Shown: positions 37,572 to 46,907 of the stretch, piece by piece
Position numbering within the stretch: the first letter of the stretch is position 1
Layout of the letters: every line of letters begins with the position of its first letter
From: Anaerolineales bacterium UBA5797
GTDB taxonomy: Bacteria; Chloroflexota; Anaerolineae; Anaerolineales; Villigracilaceae
Direction of reading: 5' to 3'
Assembly: GCA_002418205.1 (NCBI GenBank)
Contig: DIDP01000088.1
Coordinates: 51,292-115,291 of the forward strand
Length of the DNA: 64,000 bases
The notes under the pieces: generated by a model
The model's database searches: none
Told to the model about the DNA's origin: nothing
What the model saw: the letters and a program-made list of their open reading frames with translations, nothing else
Position numbers and translations under genes: made by a program

Positions 37572-37621
37572 AAAGGATTCGTCCGAGCGAATCTCCATTG
37601 CCGCCCGAAAAGGAGCAGGAT

Positions 37622-38644
37622 ATGAACAGCACAGTATTAATTGTCGATGACGAATACGCGGGACGCCAGACACTCGAGTCGGTGCTCGAGGGCGAAGGCT
37701 ACAACATCGAAATGGCAGAAAATGGTTTTCAGGCGCTCGAGAAGGTCAGGGAACTTTTACCGGATGTGATCATTCTGGATGTGATGATGCCGGGCATGAC
37801 CGGCTTCGAGGTCTGCGAAAAGATCCGCAACGATCCGCTCGTGGCGGAAATTCCCATCATCGTTCTCACCGCCCTGGACGATCGGGAATCGCTGTTGAAA
37901 GCGTTGAAAGCCGGCGCTGACGATTTTGTCACCAAACCCTTTGACCGTTACGAGTTGCGCGCCCGTCTTTTGGGGATCACGCAACTCAACCGCTACCATA
38001 AACTTGTGGAGGAGCGCAGGAAACTTCAGGATGCCAATGCCCAACTCATGGCTGCATATGAAGCGACCATCGAAGGCTGGTCGCATGCCATGGACTTGCG
38101 CGACAAGGAGACAGAAGGTCACAGCCGGCGGGTGGCGGACATGACCGAGAAACTGGCAAAGCTCCACGGAGTCGATGGCGAGGATCTGGTCCAGATCCGA
38201 CGCGGTTCGCTCCTCCACGACATGGGTAAACTGGGTGTCCCTGACTACATCCTGCACAAACCGGACAAGCTGACCGATGACGAATGGATCATCATGCGCA
38301 TGCATCCACAGTTTGCCTACGACATGCTCCACAGGATCGAATACCTGCGCCCCGCCCTGGATATTCCCTTTTGCCACCACGAAAAATGGGACGGCTCAGG
38401 ATATCCGCGCGGCTTGAAGGGCGAGGAGATACCGGTCGCAGCGCGGATATTTGCGATCGTTGACGTGTGGGATGCGCTGACCTCCGACCGCCCCTACCGG
38501 CCCGCCTGGAAGGAGGAGGATGCCCTGGCTTATATCAAAGACCAATCCGGCAAACACTTCGACCCGCAGCTTGTGGAACTGTTCTTCAGATCCAGGGTTG
38601 AAAAACAGGAAGGCGGCGACGCTAATCCTGGATCACGAAATTGA
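37622..38644 (+). CDS. Response regulator with HD-GYP cyclic-di-GMP phosphodiesterase domain
   Basis: The start at 37622 follows AAAGGAGCAGGAT; an upstream ATG at 37598 is weaker. The 340-residue product has a receiver (VLIVDDEYAGRQTLESVLEG, D53 in VIILDVMMPGMTG) and an HD-GYP domain (about 150-335). Metal-binding residues are visible in EGHSRRVADM, GSLLHDMGKLGVPD, MRMHPQFAYDML and the diagnostic HHEKWDGSGYPRGLKG. It should hydrolyse cyclic di-GMP when activated, giving an output for the kinase cluster upstream. The 3' end overlaps the convergent dioxygenase-like gene by 23 bp. Confidence 0.93.
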   Translation: MNSTVLIVDDEYAGRQTLESVLEGEGYNIEMAENGFQALEKVRELLPDVIILDVMMPGMTGFEVCEKIRNDPLVAEIPIIVLTALDDRESLLKALKAGADDFVTKPFDRYELRARLLGITQLNRYHKLVEERRKLQDANAQLMAAYEATIEGWSHAMDLRDKETEGHSRRVADMTEKLAKLHGVDGEDLVQIRRGSLLHDMGKLGVPDYILHKPDKLTDDEWIIMRMHPQFAYDMLHRIEYLRPALDIPFCHHEKWDGSGYPRGLKGEEIPVAARIFAIVDVWDALTSDRPYRPAWKEEDALAYIKDQSGKHFDPQLVELFFRSRVEKQEGGDANPGSRN

Positions 38645-39269
38645 AATAACCGAGATGAAGATCGCCGCGCTCCTCCAGTTGAATGGTCAAGCCATCCACT
38701 GGCTGGTCCGGGAAGTACAACTGGGTGACAAGCACCTCCCCACTCAATGAATATACCTTGACGTGAATATGCCGGATGGGGCGCGTGGAGTAGATTCCGG
38801 GGTAAACGGTTTCGAGATAATACCTGCCCTTGTTATCCGTGTACTGATGCCCGCGCAGGGCATAGCCTTCATTATCGTAGTTGCCATTTGCGTCTGCCTG
38901 CCAGAAGTCCAGACGGACGCGCGGAATTGGAAGGCAATCCTGATTCACAACCGTGCCGGCCAGAATAAGCCTCTCACCCGGCATTCCCTCCCCGAATAGA
39001 TTTAAGGTTTCCGGCGAATTTGGTTTAAAGTATGGACCTTCCTGATCTGCCGGCGTCAATCCTGCCTCGCAGCTTACCGGCGGCAGGTTTGCAAGAATAT
39101 CCACATTGGTGATGCCTTGCGTCGCAGGTGTGGCTTCCGGTTGAACCGGAGGGACATCGGTCAGGACAGGCGGAGCCACCTCCAGGGATGGAGTCGGTTC
39201 CAGCCCGGATTGCACCGCCGGAGCGCATCCTGAGAGCAATAGAAGAAGAATCGCCAACAAATATTTCAT
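38622..39269 (-). CDS. Lipoprotein with intradiol ring-cleavage dioxygenase fold
   Basis: The ATG at 39269 is favoured, as AAAGGAG lies at good spacing; a GTG two codons earlier is possible. The 215-residue protein starts KYLLAILLLLLSGCAPA, a lipobox with the acylated Cys at about residue 15. After a Pro/Thr-rich linker comes the dioxygenase-type beta-sandwich: TPADQEGPYFKPN, GTVVNQDCLPIPRVRLDFWQ, DNEGYALRGHQYTDNKGRYY and RPIRHIHVKVYS. The tyrosine and histidine positions expected to hold non-haem Fe(III) appear present. It would be anchored outside the membrane. Actual catechol cleavage is unproven; many secreted members have unknown substrates. Confidence 0.8.
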   Translation of the reverse strand: MKYLLAILLLLLSGCAPAVQSGLEPTPSLEVAPPVLTDVPPVQPEATPATQGITNVDILANLPPVSCEAGLTPADQEGPYFKPNSPETLNLFGEGMPGERLILAGTVVNQDCLPIPRVRLDFWQADANGNYDNEGYALRGHQYTDNKGRYYLETVYPGIYSTRPIRHIHVKVYSLSGEVLVTQLYFPDQPVDGLTIQLEERGDLHLGYFNFVIQD

Positions 39270-39318
39270 CGTCACTCCTTTCGGGTACAGATGAAAACAG
39301 CCCCGCGACTCTTACGAT

Positions 39319-40344
39319 CTATTTCCTGTCGTAAATCCAGCAGGCCACTTTTTGTTCATCCACTTTGAAGAAGGGCGGATATTGTTCCTCGCAAATATTC
39401 CCAACCTTTGCAAAACATCTGGGATGAAACGGACAGCCTGACGGCGGGTCGATCGGACTTGGGACTGATCCCGGCAAAATGATCCGCTCCTTGCGATTGG
39501 CTTTGTTCACGCGCGGGATCGCCGCCAGCAATGCCTGGGTGTAGGGGTGCAATGGATTCGCAAAGAGATCATCCGTCCTGCCTTCCTCCACGATGTGACC
39601 GAGATACATTACAGCCACACGGTCACTGATGTAGTTAACCACGCTCAGGTCATGCGAGATGAATAGATAGGTAAGGTGAAACTCCTCCTGCAATTCCTCC
39701 AATAGATTGATGACCTGTGCCTGAATGGAAACATCCAGTGACGAAACCGGTTCATCCGCGACGATGAACTGGGGCTGCATCGCCAGCGCGCGGGCAATCC
39801 CGATCCGCTGACGCTGCCCGCCGGAGAACTGATGGGGGTAACGGTCGATCTGTCCTTTGCGCAAGCCGACGCGTTCCAACAAATCAATGGCCTTTTCTTC
39901 CAACTCGTGCGGATTTTTGATCCCGCGTTGTTGCAACGGTGTGCTGATGATGTCGCGGATGGTCTTGCGCGGGTTGAGCGATGAATACGGGTTCTGGAAA
40001 ATGATCTGGGCGGCATGGTTGTAATTTCTTCGCTTCGCGCCATTCCCTTGATCATCAAGGATCGTATTCCCCACAACCGGCTTCCCTTTGAAAAGCAGTT
40101 CACCGTCCGTGGCTTCCTCCAGGCGCACCATCACTCGTCCGAGGGTGGTCTTGCCGCATCCGCTTTCACCGACGAGACCGAGTGTTTCGCCGGGCTGGAT
40201 TTCCAGATCCACGCCATCCACCGCGCGGACAACTTTCTCCTCCACGCGGGCAAGCGTCCGTGCAAGGAAGGAGGGGGAAATGCTGAAGTGTTTGACCATT
40301 CCTTTGACGGCAACCAGTGGGCGGGTCGTTTGAGGCGTAGTCAT
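39319..40344 (-). CDS. Peptide ABC transporter ATP-binding protein (OppF-like)
   Basis: The start at 40344 overlaps the upstream ATPase stop (ATGA) and follows CAGGAGCG; an extension to 40383 has no support. About 341 residues: Walker A GLVGESGCGKTTLG, Q-loop IIFQNPYSSLNPR, signature FSGGQRQRIGIARAL, Walker B QFIVADEPVSSLD, H-loop FISHDLSV, and the C-terminal oligopeptide-family zinc-finger-like GCPFHPRCFAKVGNICEEQ that can bind a cluster in DppD/OppD types. Last gene of a five-gene peptide importer operon. Confidence 0.94.
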   Translation of the reverse strand: MTTPQTTRPLVAVKGMVKHFSISPSFLARTLARVEEKVVRAVDGVDLEIQPGETLGLVGESGCGKTTLGRVMVRLEEATDGELLFKGKPVVGNTILDDQGNGAKRRNYNHAAQIIFQNPYSSLNPRKTIRDIISTPLQQRGIKNPHELEEKAIDLLERVGLRKGQIDRYPHQFSGGQRQRIGIARALAMQPQFIVADEPVSSLDVSIQAQVINLLEELQEEFHLTYLFISHDLSVVNYISDRVAVMYLGHIVEEGRTDDLFANPLHPYTQALLAAIPRVNKANRKERIILPGSVPSPIDPPSGCPFHPRCFAKVGNICEEQYPPFFKVDEQKVACWIYDRK

Positions 40345-41408
40345 TGGGCACGCTCCTGTTCGACGATGGAGTCCCAGTCCCATTCGGGGAGTCGCTTGTA
40401 ATCCGACGTCAACAAACAGCGATTGAGATGACCATGCTCCGTTTCAAAAAGTGGGATGGGTCCCTCATTACAGACATCCTTGACGAATGAACACCTCGAA
40501 GCAAAAGCGCAACTGTTCGGAAGATTGGCAAGGCTCGGAACATTGCCATCTATAGGACGGATGGTTTGCTGACGTTCACCGATGCGCGGACGACAATTGA
40601 GCAGTCCCTGTGTATATGGATGCCGCGGCGTTTCGACGATCTCGTCCACCGTGCCCTGCTCGACGATCCGGCCCGCATACATGACCGCGATGCGGTCACA
40701 AAACTCCGCCGCGAGGCCAAGATCATGCGTAACGAGGATGATGGCGGTGCCGCGTTCCTGATTGATCTGTTTCATCAGGTTCATGATCTGCGCCTGAATG
40801 GTGACATCGAGCGCGGTGGTGGGTTCATCGGCGAGAAGCAGTTTTGGGTTGCAAGCCAGCGCGATCGCGATGAGTGTGCGCTGCTGCATGCCGCCGGAGA
40901 ATTGATGCGGATAGGATGCATAGCGGTCCATCGGTGACGGAATGCCGACCTCTTCCATGATTTGCAGTACGCGCTGTTTTTCCTGTTCGCGCTGTACGCG
41001 ATCGAACGGCCACGGTGCATTGCTGTTGCCGACAATGTTATGCAAACGCAGCGATTCGCGAATCTGTTCGCCGACCGTGAAAGCGGGGTTGAGCGTGGAG
41101 AGTGGGTCCTGGAAGATCATGGCGATCTCCTTGCCGCGCATGGCACGCATCTGGCTGTTGCTCATTTGCAAAAGATCATCCCCGCGAAAACGGATCTCGC
41201 CACTTTCCACTTTGCCGGGGTAACGGATGAGCCGCAAAAGTGAAAGAAGCATCGTGCTTTTGCCGCATCCCGATTCGCCGACGATGCCGAGGATCTCGCC
41301 TTCGTTCAAGGTAAAGCTGACATCATTCACAGCCCGCACAATCTTATCGCCCGAAGGAAATACGGAGTTGATCTTGTTGACTTCCAATAAGGGTGTGTTC
41401 GAATTCAT
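40341..41408 (-). CDS. Peptide ABC transporter ATP-binding protein (OppD-like)
   Basis: A 355-residue ATPase: Walker A GIVGESGCGKSTML, Q-loop MIFQDPLSTLNPAFTVGEQI, signature FSGGMQQRTLIAIAL, Walker B KLLLADEPTTALD, H-loop VTHDLGLAAE and the oligopeptide C-terminal stretch NSCAFASRCSFVKDVC. Forms the ATPase heterodimer with the next gene product. A 4-bp gap separates it from the permease gene. Confidence 0.95.
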   Translation of the reverse strand: MNSNTPLLEVNKINSVFPSGDKIVRAVNDVSFTLNEGEILGIVGESGCGKSTMLLSLLRLIRYPGKVESGEIRFRGDDLLQMSNSQMRAMRGKEIAMIFQDPLSTLNPAFTVGEQIRESLRLHNIVGNSNAPWPFDRVQREQEKQRVLQIMEEVGIPSPMDRYASYPHQFSGGMQQRTLIAIALACNPKLLLADEPTTALDVTIQAQIMNLMKQINQERGTAIILVTHDLGLAAEFCDRIAVMYAGRIVEQGTVDEIVETPRHPYTQGLLNCRPRIGERQQTIRPIDGNVPSLANLPNSCAFASRCSFVKDVCNEGPIPLFETEHGHLNRCLLTSDYKRLPEWDWDSIVEQERAQ

Positions 41409-41412
41409 AGAA

Positions 41413-42351
41413 TCAGCCTTCCAATTTCAGGCGCGGGTCGAGAATGTCGCGCAAGCCTTCGCCAAAGAGATTGATCGCCATCACCAGGAATAGGATCGCC
41501 AGGCCCGGCAACGTGGATACCCACCATGCCACAAGCAATGAGTCACGTCCCGCGGCGACCATCGAACCCCAGGCTGGGATGTTCGGCGGCAGTCCCAAGC
41601 CGAGAAAGCTCAGGCTGGCTTCGGTGATGATCATGTAGCCCATGCGCAATGTGCCCAACACAAAAACGGATTGGATGATGTTCGGCAGGATCTCCTTCAA
41701 CATGATCGCCACATGTCCCTGACCTGTGACTCGTGCCGCTTCGACATATTCCTTGGTCTTCTCTGCCAGCATTTCACCACGCACAAGACGGAAGAATTCC
41801 ACCCAGCCCTTGAACGTGAGCGCAAGGATCAGGTTGGTGAAGCCCGGCCCGAGAAACGCCATCACGCCGATGGCAAAGATGAGGAAAGGAAATGCCAAAA
41901 GCAAATCCGCCAATCGCGAGACGAAACTGTCGAAACGCCCTCCGAAATAGCCTGCCAATGTGCCAAGCAAAATTCCCACAATGACAGAGATGCCCACTGA
42001 AAGAATGCCAACACTCAGTGAAATGCGCGAACCATAGACAATGCGGGTGAAGAGATCGCGGCCCTGCGAGTCAGTGCCGAGCGGATATTCCCAGCTGCCG
42101 CCATCCTCCCATGCGGGCGGCATGTGACGAATCCGCAGGTTGCCCTGGATGGGATTGTGGACCGTGATCTGGTCTGCAAAGACGGCGGACAAAAGATATA
42201 GGATCACGAGGATTCCGCCTGCCAACGCCAGCGGATGCACACTCAATGCTTTTACAAAATTACGGAAGTTCTGCCACCATATCTCAAGGCGGATGCGCCA
42301 GATATAAAGCTGGTCTTCCAAAGGAGAACGGACGTTTTGATTCGCTTCCAT
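41413..42351 (-). CDS. Peptide ABC transporter permease (OppC-like)
   Basis: The ATG at 42351 follows AAGGGAGAA; an ATG at 42366 overlapping the upstream stop is the alternative. About 312 residues with an N-terminal OppC_N helix and five more helices. The EAA-type loop is EAARVTGQGHVAIMLKEILP, followed by GLGLPPNIPAWGSMVAAGRD, characteristic of DppC/OppC. Pairs with the OppB-like permease. Confidence 0.94.
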   Translation of the reverse strand: MEANQNVRSPLEDQLYIWRIRLEIWWQNFRNFVKALSVHPLALAGGILVILYLLSAVFADQITVHNPIQGNLRIRHMPPAWEDGGSWEYPLGTDSQGRDLFTRIVYGSRISLSVGILSVGISVIVGILLGTLAGYFGGRFDSFVSRLADLLLAFPFLIFAIGVMAFLGPGFTNLILALTFKGWVEFFRLVRGEMLAEKTKEYVEAARVTGQGHVAIMLKEILPNIIQSVFVLGTLRMGYMIITEASLSFLGLGLPPNIPAWGSMVAAGRDSLLVAWWVSTLPGLAILFLVMAINLFGEGLRDILDPRLKLEG

Positions 42352-42362
42352 GTTTTCTCCCT

Positions 42363-43376
42363 TCATCCCAACCGGATGCGCGGATTGAGGTAGGTGTACA
42401 TCACATCCACAATGAGATTCGCCATCACGAACGTGAAGGCATAGATCATCACCGCGCCTTGAATGAGCGGGAAGTCGCGGTCGAAGATGGCTTTGACCAC
42501 CATGCGTCCCAGCCCCGGCCAGCCGAAGACCGTCTCAATGACCATGTTGCCGCCCAGCAGAATACCGACCTGCAAACCGACGACGGTCACAGTGGGGATC
42601 ATCGCGTTGCGTAACGCATGTTTGATCACCACCCACCATTCGGCAACACCTTTGCTGCGGGCCAGAGTGACATAATCGGAGCGCAGAGTTTCGAGCATGC
42701 TGGAACGCAGCACGCGCGCAATCACCGCCGCGACCGGCGCGCCCAGGGTGACCGACGGCAGGACAAGATGCAGCAAACTGCTTTTGAGGGCTTCCATGTT
42801 GCCCGTCAGAATACTATCGAGGACAAAATACCCGGTATGCTGCTCCAGCCCGGTCCCCAGTTTGATGCGTCCCTGCACGGGGAGCCAGTGAAGTTGAACG
42901 GAAAATAGAAGGATGAGGATAATTCCGAGCCAGAAGCCCGGCATGGAAATCCCCAAAAAGGCGGTGCTCATGCTGAGGCGGTCGAGCCAGGAATTTTGTC
43001 TGACTGCGGAAATGACGCCGATCGGAAAAGCCACCAGCAGGCTGAAGATCAAAGCACCGAGAGCCAGTTCGATGGTGGCCGGCAATCGTTCACCGATCAG
43101 TGCTGTGACGGGTTGTTTGAGAACGTAGGAATATCCCAGGTCTCCCTGGGCGGCATCGCGCAGAAAATACCAGAGTTGAATGTGCAACGGTTCATTCAAA
43201 TGGAATTCTTCGCGCAGGTTTTCCAGTTCCCCCGCAGAGATGGACCCGCCCTGCCCCATCATGATATCCACGGGGTCGCCGGGGGTGAGGCGGATGAAGA
43301 AAAACACAATGATCGCCACGCCGAACATGATCGGTATGGTCCCCAGGACGCGCTCAAGGATCTTGATGCCTCGCAC
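42363..43376 (-). CDS. Peptide ABC transporter permease (OppB-like)
   Basis: A 337-residue six-helix permease. The N-terminus ERVLGTIPIMFGVAIIVFFF is followed by RLTPGDPVDIMMG. The loop YVTLARSKGVAEWWVVIKHA is the EAA-type ATPase contact, and LGGNMVIETVFGWPGLGRMV is typical of DppB/OppB. It is the first permease gene after the binding-protein gene; a hairpin lies in the gap upstream. Confidence 0.95.
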   Translation of the reverse strand: MRGIKILERVLGTIPIMFGVAIIVFFFIRLTPGDPVDIMMGQGGSISAGELENLREEFHLNEPLHIQLWYFLRDAAQGDLGYSYVLKQPVTALIGERLPATIELALGALIFSLLVAFPIGVISAVRQNSWLDRLSMSTAFLGISMPGFWLGIILILLFSVQLHWLPVQGRIKLGTGLEQHTGYFVLDSILTGNMEALKSSLLHLVLPSVTLGAPVAAVIARVLRSSMLETLRSDYVTLARSKGVAEWWVVIKHALRNAMIPTVTVVGLQVGILLGGNMVIETVFGWPGLGRMVVKAIFDRDFPLIQGAVMIYAFTFVMANLIVDVMYTYLNPRIRLG

Positions 43377-43427
43377 GGGTGATCACCTCCTCGGATGAGA
43401 TTCGATTGATTTCGCCGGAACAGGTTT

Positions 43428-43458
43428 CGGGGGAGGATGAAGCGTTCACCCTCCCCCG
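43428..43458 (-). promoter_or_regulatory. Hairpin between binding-protein and permease genes
   Basis: A 9-bp GC-rich stem (CGGGGGAGG/CCTCCCCCG) with a 13-base loop. On the transcribed (minus) strand no T-run follows, so it more likely stabilises the binding-protein mRNA or partly attenuates than terminates fully. Confidence 0.5.
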
Positions 43459-43464
43459 ATTGTT

Positions 43465-45111
43465 TTATTCAGCCTTGCAAACGTCGTGCATGTTTTCGCG
43501 GCTGTCGGATGCGGGACTCCAATTGGAGATCGAAGCGGATGCGGCTTCCACTTCCTCGGGCAGGATGAGGAAGACTGCCGGCGCTTCGTCATAGACGATC
43601 TGCTGGGCCTCGTCATAAATTGCCTGACGCGCCGCTGGGTCTCCGGTCGTCTCGCCCTGTTCGATCAACTCATTGACGCGGTCGTTGCTATAGGTGGAGA
43701 AGTTGCCGCGCCCGTAGGGCGTGTCTGCAACAAAGCCGTGCCATTTGGCTTCGAAGTGACCGACCGGGTCGAAGGCTGAATCGCCCCAGTCGTCGAGGTA
43801 GCCCTGGCGCTCGCCAGCCATCAACTGGTCCTTGATCACGCTGTATTCCCAGAAGCGGACATTGGCATCGATGCCGATGGCACGGTACATATCCGCCACG
43901 GCTTCCGCCAACGGGCGCCAATCTTCGAGCGTGTCGATGGTGAAGGTGAACGGCTGACCGTTCTTATCGAGGATGCCGTCACCGTCGGTATCCTCCCAGC
44001 CAGCCTGCTTCAACAGGTCGGTTGCCATCGCCGGATCATACGGATAGGGCGACAGGCTCTTGTTCACAAAGTTGTTGTATGGTGAAAGCGGACCGGGCAG
44101 CGCAACCGCGCGTCCGCCAAAGATCTTCTCGATGATCAGGTCCTTGTCCACAGCGTAGTTCATAGCCTTGCGCACGTTCACATCATCGAACGGCGCCATG
44201 TGGACGTTCAACTCGAGCCACTTGGGCTGTGTGCCGCCTGCGGTCTTGACCTGCACGTTTTCGTTGGCTTCCAGGTTGGGGATCAAGTCCTGCGGCACAT
44301 TGGTGATGATATCCGCCTCGCCAGCCAGCAGGGCAGATACACGCGTGGACGCCTCAGGGATGACCCTGAACACCACCTGGTTCACACATGCAGGACCGAC
44401 TGGCGTCAGGTCGGGGGAACCGCCGTAGTAATCGGCAAATCGTTCCAGTACCACTTCCTCCAGTCCGGGTTGAGCCGAGACAAATTTGAACGGACCGGTG
44501 CCGATCGGTTTGGCGATAAAGCCTTCCGTGCCAACCTTTTCAATGTAGGCTTTCGGAACGATCTGCTGGTGGACCAACAACTGCATGGCGGGGGGCCAGG
44601 GACCGCGGAAGTGCATGGTGACCGAATAATCGCCGGTCTTTTCGATGGATTCAAGCGGGGCGATCAGTCCTTTGCGCGGGCTGGTATGCGGTTCGGGATA
44701 TTCGATGGCGTTTTCGTTGATGATTCGTTCGAAGGTGAAGACCACGTCGTCCGCGGTCATTTCAGTTCCATCGTGGAACTTCACTCCCTCACGCAGTTTG
44801 ACGTTGAGGGTCTGTTCATCCGCCCAGTCCATGGATTCGGCCAGTTGCATGTGAACACCACTCGAGGTGTCACGCGTGACCAGACCGTCGAACATATTGC
44901 GGATGACCGTCTCGGACTCGCGGCTGCGATGGTCAGCCGGGTCGAGGGATACGGGCGCTGCTCCCATGGCAACAACGATCGTGCCGGATGCGCCGGGACC
45001 TTCGTCCGCGGGCTGCGCCGTTTCAGCGGGCGCAGTGGGCGCACAGGCGGTGAAAACGAACGCCATGAGCAGCAGTAGTGCAATGATGGTGCGGTGATTG
45101 AATCGTGCCAT
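43465..45111 (-). CDS. Peptide-binding lipoprotein of ABC transporter (SBP family 5)
   Basis: The start at 45111 follows AAGGAGGAAGTA; a frame extending to 45225 would bury the signal sequence. About 548 residues. A lipoprotein signal (IIALLLLMAFVFTACAPT, acylated Cys) is followed by a short acidic linker and the type-5 solute-binding fold: VSLDPADHRSRESETVIRNM, REGVKFHDGTEMTADDVVFT, RKAMNYAVDKDLI, PYDPAMATDLLKQAGW. It should capture peptides or similar solutes outside the membrane for the OppBCDF proteins that follow. Confidence 0.93.
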   Translation of the reverse strand: MARFNHRTIIALLLLMAFVFTACAPTAPAETAQPADEGPGASGTIVVAMGAAPVSLDPADHRSRESETVIRNMFDGLVTRDTSSGVHMQLAESMDWADEQTLNVKLREGVKFHDGTEMTADDVVFTFERIINENAIEYPEPHTSPRKGLIAPLESIEKTGDYSVTMHFRGPWPPAMQLLVHQQIVPKAYIEKVGTEGFIAKPIGTGPFKFVSAQPGLEEVVLERFADYYGGSPDLTPVGPACVNQVVFRVIPEASTRVSALLAGEADIITNVPQDLIPNLEANENVQVKTAGGTQPKWLELNVHMAPFDDVNVRKAMNYAVDKDLIIEKIFGGRAVALPGPLSPYNNFVNKSLSPYPYDPAMATDLLKQAGWEDTDGDGILDKNGQPFTFTIDTLEDWRPLAEAVADMYRAIGIDANVRFWEYSVIKDQLMAGERQGYLDDWGDSAFDPVGHFEAKWHGFVADTPYGRGNFSTYSNDRVNELIEQGETTGDPAARQAIYDEAQQIVYDEAPAVFLILPEEVEAASASISNWSPASDSRENMHDVCKAE

Positions 45112-45521
45112 TACTTCCTCCTTGGTTGAATTTAGATACAACAAGTTGCCCACTTCACGTGGGGAGGAACATCTGTAGTAAACACCACCTCCTTTCAAAA
45201 AAAATCTGGAGATCAAGACAGGCACGGATGCATATCCAATGCATCATTGCTTTCAACGGCACTCAACTCAAATCAATCTGGTTATGTCCAACCAGACGGG
45301 GCAAAGGGAATCGGGCAAAAATTTGCCGTGCGCTGCCGCTCCGGCTGGAGATCTTCCAGCATTGCGGCGATTAAGGCAAGAGTCCCTCTGCTACCCTTTT
45401 TCGCACAGGTATCGAAGTTGTCGGTGGAGGGATTATAGCAGAGTTTTTTTGGTTATCCCCGGGAACAAAACCGGTACGATTTCTGTCTCTCAGCGTATAA
45501 TCCATCCGCCCTGGAGAGAAT
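45112..45521. promoter_or_regulatory. Divergent control region between peptide importer and MATE exporter
   Basis: 410 bp without a supported gene. For the plus strand, TATAAT at 45496-45501 lies about 20 bp before the GTG start. For the minus strand, a second TATAAT (45437-45432) would give the binding-protein mRNA a leader of over 300 bases. Within that leader are an AAAGGAGGTG stretch near 45185 and a small CCCAC/GTGGG hairpin near 45149-45163. No riboswitch class was recognised. Confidence 0.4.
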
Positions 45522-46907
45522 GTGAACAAACTTCTGAGTTTCCTGGAATCCCACCGCGACCCCGAATATTTTTCGGAGATCAAAAAGATCGCCATCCCGA
45601 TCATCATCCAGCAGTTCACGTTTGCCGGTCTGAACATGCTGGGCGTGGTGCTGGTCGGACAGAAAGGCGAGACCTCCGTGGCGGCTGTCGGGTTTGCCGG
45701 TCAGATCGCCTTCCTTTTGAACCTCGTGCATTTCGGCATCATCAGCGGCGCGGCCATGTTCACCGCCCAGTTCTGGGGCAGGCGCGATATCGCCAACCTG
45801 CGGCGCGTATTGGGCTTGTGCCTGATGCTCGCCAGCGGGGCAAGCCTGGTCTTCTTCTCGCTGGCGCAGTTCCTCCCCTCGCAGATCCTGCACATCTACA
45901 CAAAGGATGAGGCGGTCATCGCCTTGAGCGTGGGCTACCTGCGCACCTTCTCGTGGACCTTCCTCTTCTTTGCGGTCACGTTTAGTTATTCGCTGGTCAT
46001 GCGTTCGACGGGTGACGTCAGGACCCCGACGGCGATCAGCGTGGGCGCGCTGAGCATCAGCACCTTCCTTTCCTATTCGCTGATCTTCGGCAGGTTCGGT
46101 CTGCCTGAGCTGGGCATTCAGGGCGCGGCGGTCGCGGCGGTGATCGCCCGGGCACTGGAGTGCTTTACGCTGATCTCCATTACCTATGCAAAAAGATCGC
46201 CGGTGGCCGCCTCCTGGCGCGAACTGACCGATTTCGACAAGGCTTTTGTCCGCAAGGTCATCAAGCCCATGCTGCCGGTCATCTTCAACGAACTGTTCTG
46301 GGCGCTGGGCATCACCACCTACAACGTCATCTACGGGCGCATGGGCACAAGCTCCTTCGCAGCGATGAACATCGTGGGCACCATCGAACAACTTGCATTC
46401 GTGGTCTTCATTGGCGTCGCCAACGCCACCTCGGTGCTGGTCGGCAATCGCATCGGCGCAGGCAGGGAGGAGGATGCGTTTCGATATGCAGGGCGTTCGC
46501 TTGGGCTGGGCATCGTCGGCGGCCTGTTCATCGGTCTCCTCCTGCAACTGGTGAAGGCTCCGCTCCTGTCGCTGTATAACGTTTCGCCCGAGGTGATCGC
46601 AAACGCCGGGCGCGTCATCAACGTGATCACGTTCTTCCTGTGGGTGCGCGTCAACAATATGACCATCGTGGTGGGCGTGCTGCGCGCAGGCGGCGATACC
46701 CGTTTCTCCCTCTTCCTGGACGGCATCATCATCTGGCTGGTCGGCGTCCCGGCGGCATACATCGGCGCGAACGTCCTGCACCTGCCGGTGTATTTCGTCT
46801 ATCTGTGCGCCATGACCGAGGAAGCCACAAAGTGGACGCTGGGGATGCTGCGTTACCGTTCCCGCAAATGGATCAACAACCTCGCCGCCCAAATGGAAAC
46901 GGCTTAG
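45522..46907 (+). CDS. MATE-family efflux transporter
   Basis: A 461-residue protein with twelve predicted helices. It begins at a GTG with GGAGAG upstream. MATE features: IPIIIQQFTFAGLNMLGVVL, AAVGFAGQIAFLLNLVHFGI, GAAMFTAQFWGRRDIANLRR in the N-half, and the repeated pattern in the C-half (ATSVLVGNRIGAGREEDAFR). It would export cationic drugs or metabolites using an ion gradient. Its TAG stop shares bases with the TAA of the convergent aminotransferase gene. Confidence 0.93.
   Translation: MNKLLSFLESHRDPEYFSEIKKIAIPIIIQQFTFAGLNMLGVVLVGQKGETSVAAVGFAGQIAFLLNLVHFGIISGAAMFTAQFWGRRDIANLRRVLGLCLMLASGASLVFFSLAQFLPSQILHIYTKDEAVIALSVGYLRTFSWTFLFFAVTFSYSLVMRSTGDVRTPTAISVGALSISTFLSYSLIFGRFGLPELGIQGAAVAAVIARALECFTLISITYAKRSPVAASWRELTDFDKAFVRKVIKPMLPVIFNELFWALGITTYNVIYGRMGTSSFAAMNIVGTIEQLAFVVFIGVANATSVLVGNRIGAGREEDAFRYAGRSLGLGIVGGLFIGLLLQLVKAPLLSLYNVSPEVIANAGRVINVITFFLWVRVNNMTIVVGVLRAGGDTRFSLFLDGIIIWLVGVPAAYIGANVLHLPVYFVYLCAMTEEATKWTLGMLRYRSRKWINNLAAQMETA

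Noticed and set aside
45453..46892. A 479-codon open frame antisense to the MATE gene
   Set aside because: It is low-complexity His/Asp/Arg/Gln-rich and mirrors a well-supported MATE transporter; typical GC-rich shadow frame.
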